DNA of 6,482 nt from the NCBI GenBank assembly GCA_937889655.1, contig CALBZG010000129.1, positions 1 to 6,482 of the forward strand, given 5' to 3'. This DNA is from an uncultured Clostridia bacterium. Its GTDB lineage: Bacteria; Bacillota; Clostridia; Peptostreptococcales; Anaerovoracaceae. Below the pieces are notes generated by a model. The model searched no databases and was not told where the DNA came from. It saw only the letters and a list, made by a program, of their open reading frames with translations. Both the position numbers and the translations under genes were made by a program. Of this stretch, positions 5,379-6,482 are shown piece after piece (the stretch's first letter is position 1; each line of letters opens with the position of its first letter).

Positions 5379-6482
5379 ATGAAACACAGAATATTCAAGA
5401 CGCTGGCTTATGCAATCGTTCTGACTCTGATGGCTGCATCGGCAGCATTTGCAGCCGTCCCGCAGGATGTAGCGGGGAAAGACTATGAGTCGGCGGTTCA
5501 AGCACTTATGGATATCGGCGCTATCACCGGCGACACAGATGGGCTCTTCCATCCGGATAACAATCTGACCAGAGCGCAGGCATGCAGCATCGTTGTCAAG
5601 ACGATCAATCCGCCTTCGGCAGAACTCTTTGGAACAGCGACACAAGCCATACAGCAAAGCGGGTTCACCGATCTGGGCGGCTACGGATGGGCGGCGCCAT
5701 ACATCAATTATGCCAGCAACAATGATATCGCAAAGGGTGTGGGAAATAATAAATTTGCTCCCGGAAGCCCTGTCACCACAGACCAGATGGTGACTTTTGT
5801 TCTGCGTGCAGCCGGTTATACCGATGCAGCTCTTGGCGGGACATGGCCGGACAATTACACTGCAAAGGCTGCTGAACTCGGCTTATACAAAGGACTGCCG
5901 GAAATCCTGCCGGCCAATGCCACCAAATGGATGGCCGCACAGTTTACGTACAATGCTTTGGGTCTAATCGCAGCCGCCCATGAAGAACCTGCCGAACCTG
6001 GCATAGTGGATCTTGCCGGACTGACCTATGGAACGGGTAGATTCGATGAAAATATCACCACCTATGCCGGCAAACCTCTTGCCAAAACTATATCCGTGTA
6101 CACTTATGGGGAAAAAACTGATTACAGCGAGAGCATGACCCTATCAAAGAATACCGCGAATTATATTTTAAGTTCAATTTATAAATATAAAAATGTATCT
6201 TCACCAGTCTGGTACAAGCTGTCCGGCGGACAGATAGTCCAGTTGATCCTCCCTTATGACGTCGGTTTCAGCGGTTACGCCTACGGAGTGATCAATTCGA
6301 CCTTTACCACCATGAACGCTGAAGATGATAGGGTCATCGGACTTGATACCCTGACGGCAACCAGGGAAATCACCTGGCTCTGCGAAAAAGGCCTGATGGT
6401 TCCGGATGTAGTAAAAGGATCCGGAGAGATTTATGAAATGAAAACAACTGCAGGTGAAGTAAGACATATCACGACAGCAGGC
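5379..6482 (+). CDS. Second SLH-domain surface protein (3' end outside window)
   Basis: The frame runs from ATG 5379 to the window edge without a stop; 368 codons are visible. Residues 1-25 form a signal peptide (MKHRIFKTLA, hydrophobic core, AFA cleavage site before AVP). SLH-like domains follow at about 27-76 (HPDNNLTRAQACSIV), 95-147 (FAPGSPVTTDQMVTFVLRAA) and a degenerate one at about 157-198 (PDNYTAKAAELGLYKG, then ATKWMAAQFTYNALG). This spacing is common in S-layer proteins of Clostridia. A short acidic/proline linker (HEEPAEPG, 201-208) leads into a polar, beta-rich region with no domain I recognise; it includes YGVINSTFTTMNAEDDRVIG (302-321). The protein is presumably exported and held on the cell-wall polymer, serving as an S-layer or accessory envelope component (inference). 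It is divergent from the 967-residue SLH gene and shares its control region. Confidence 0.9.
   Translation, partial: MKHRIFKTLAYAIVLTLMAASAAFAAVPQDVAGKDYESAVQALMDIGAITGDTDGLFHPDNNLTRAQACSIVVKTINPPSAELFGTATQAIQQSGFTDLGGYGWAAPYINYASNNDIAKGVGNNKFAPGSPVTTDQMVTFVLRAAGYTDAALGGTWPDNYTAKAAELGLYKGLPEILPANATKWMAAQFTYNALGLIAAAHEEPAEPGIVDLAGLTYGTGRFDENITTYAGKPLAKTISVYTYGEKTDYSESMTLSKNTANYILSSIYKYKNVSSPVWYKLSGGQIVQLILPYDVGFSGYAYGVINSTFTTMNAEDDRVIGLDTLTATREITWLCEKGLMVPDVVKGSGEIYEMKTTAGEVRHITTAG

Noticed and set aside
5346..5657. 103-codon minus-strand open frame
   Set aside because: It is antisense to the start of the right-hand SLH gene, whose signal peptide and SLH motifs are convincing; this frame has no recognisable features.

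Overview
The window looks like cell-surface gene territory from a Gram-positive, probably anaerobic, Clostridia-like bacterium. The basis is three: two proteins carry N-terminal S-layer homology (SLH) domains behind Sec signal peptides, purine-rich Shine-Dalgarno sequences lie upstream, and coding DNA of moderate GC is separated by a very AT-rich spacer. The species cannot be named from the sequence. No tRNA, rRNA, CRISPR array, transposase, integrase or phage gene was seen.

Layout. Bases 1-1979 (+) hold the 3' part of a large, probably extracellular beta-rich protein that enters from the left edge; I do not recognise its family. It converges on a 967-residue SLH protein read leftwards from 4980 to 2077 (-). 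The 97-bp gap between the two stop codons contains a hairpin whose T-tract serves the minus-strand gene. The 967-residue protein is mosaic: signal peptide, three SLH domains, a beta-helix-like stretch, three Ig-like (Big_5-type) modules of which two form a recent-looking tandem pair, a fibronectin-III-like module and a C-terminal cadherin-like beta-sandwich.

A 398-bp AT-rich divergent intergenic region (4981-5378) separates it from a second SLH gene read rightwards from 5379 and cut by the right edge; 368 codons are visible. The spacer contains a convincing sigma-A-type promoter toward the right (TTGAAA-N17-TATAAT), an extended -10 promoter toward the left (TGGTATAAT), a perfect 9-bp inverted repeat almost exactly midway between the two -10 boxes, and a perfect 8-bp inverted repeat around the rightward -35 box.

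Interpretation. The two divergent genes probably encode envelope proteins held on the secondary cell-wall polymer by SLH domains, and the symmetric spacer suggests shared control. The left-hand protein may be another exported surface component. I found no evidence for a defence system or an enzymatic pathway. The least explained items are the left-hand protein, the C-terminal part of the right-hand protein, and the architecture of the divergent control region.
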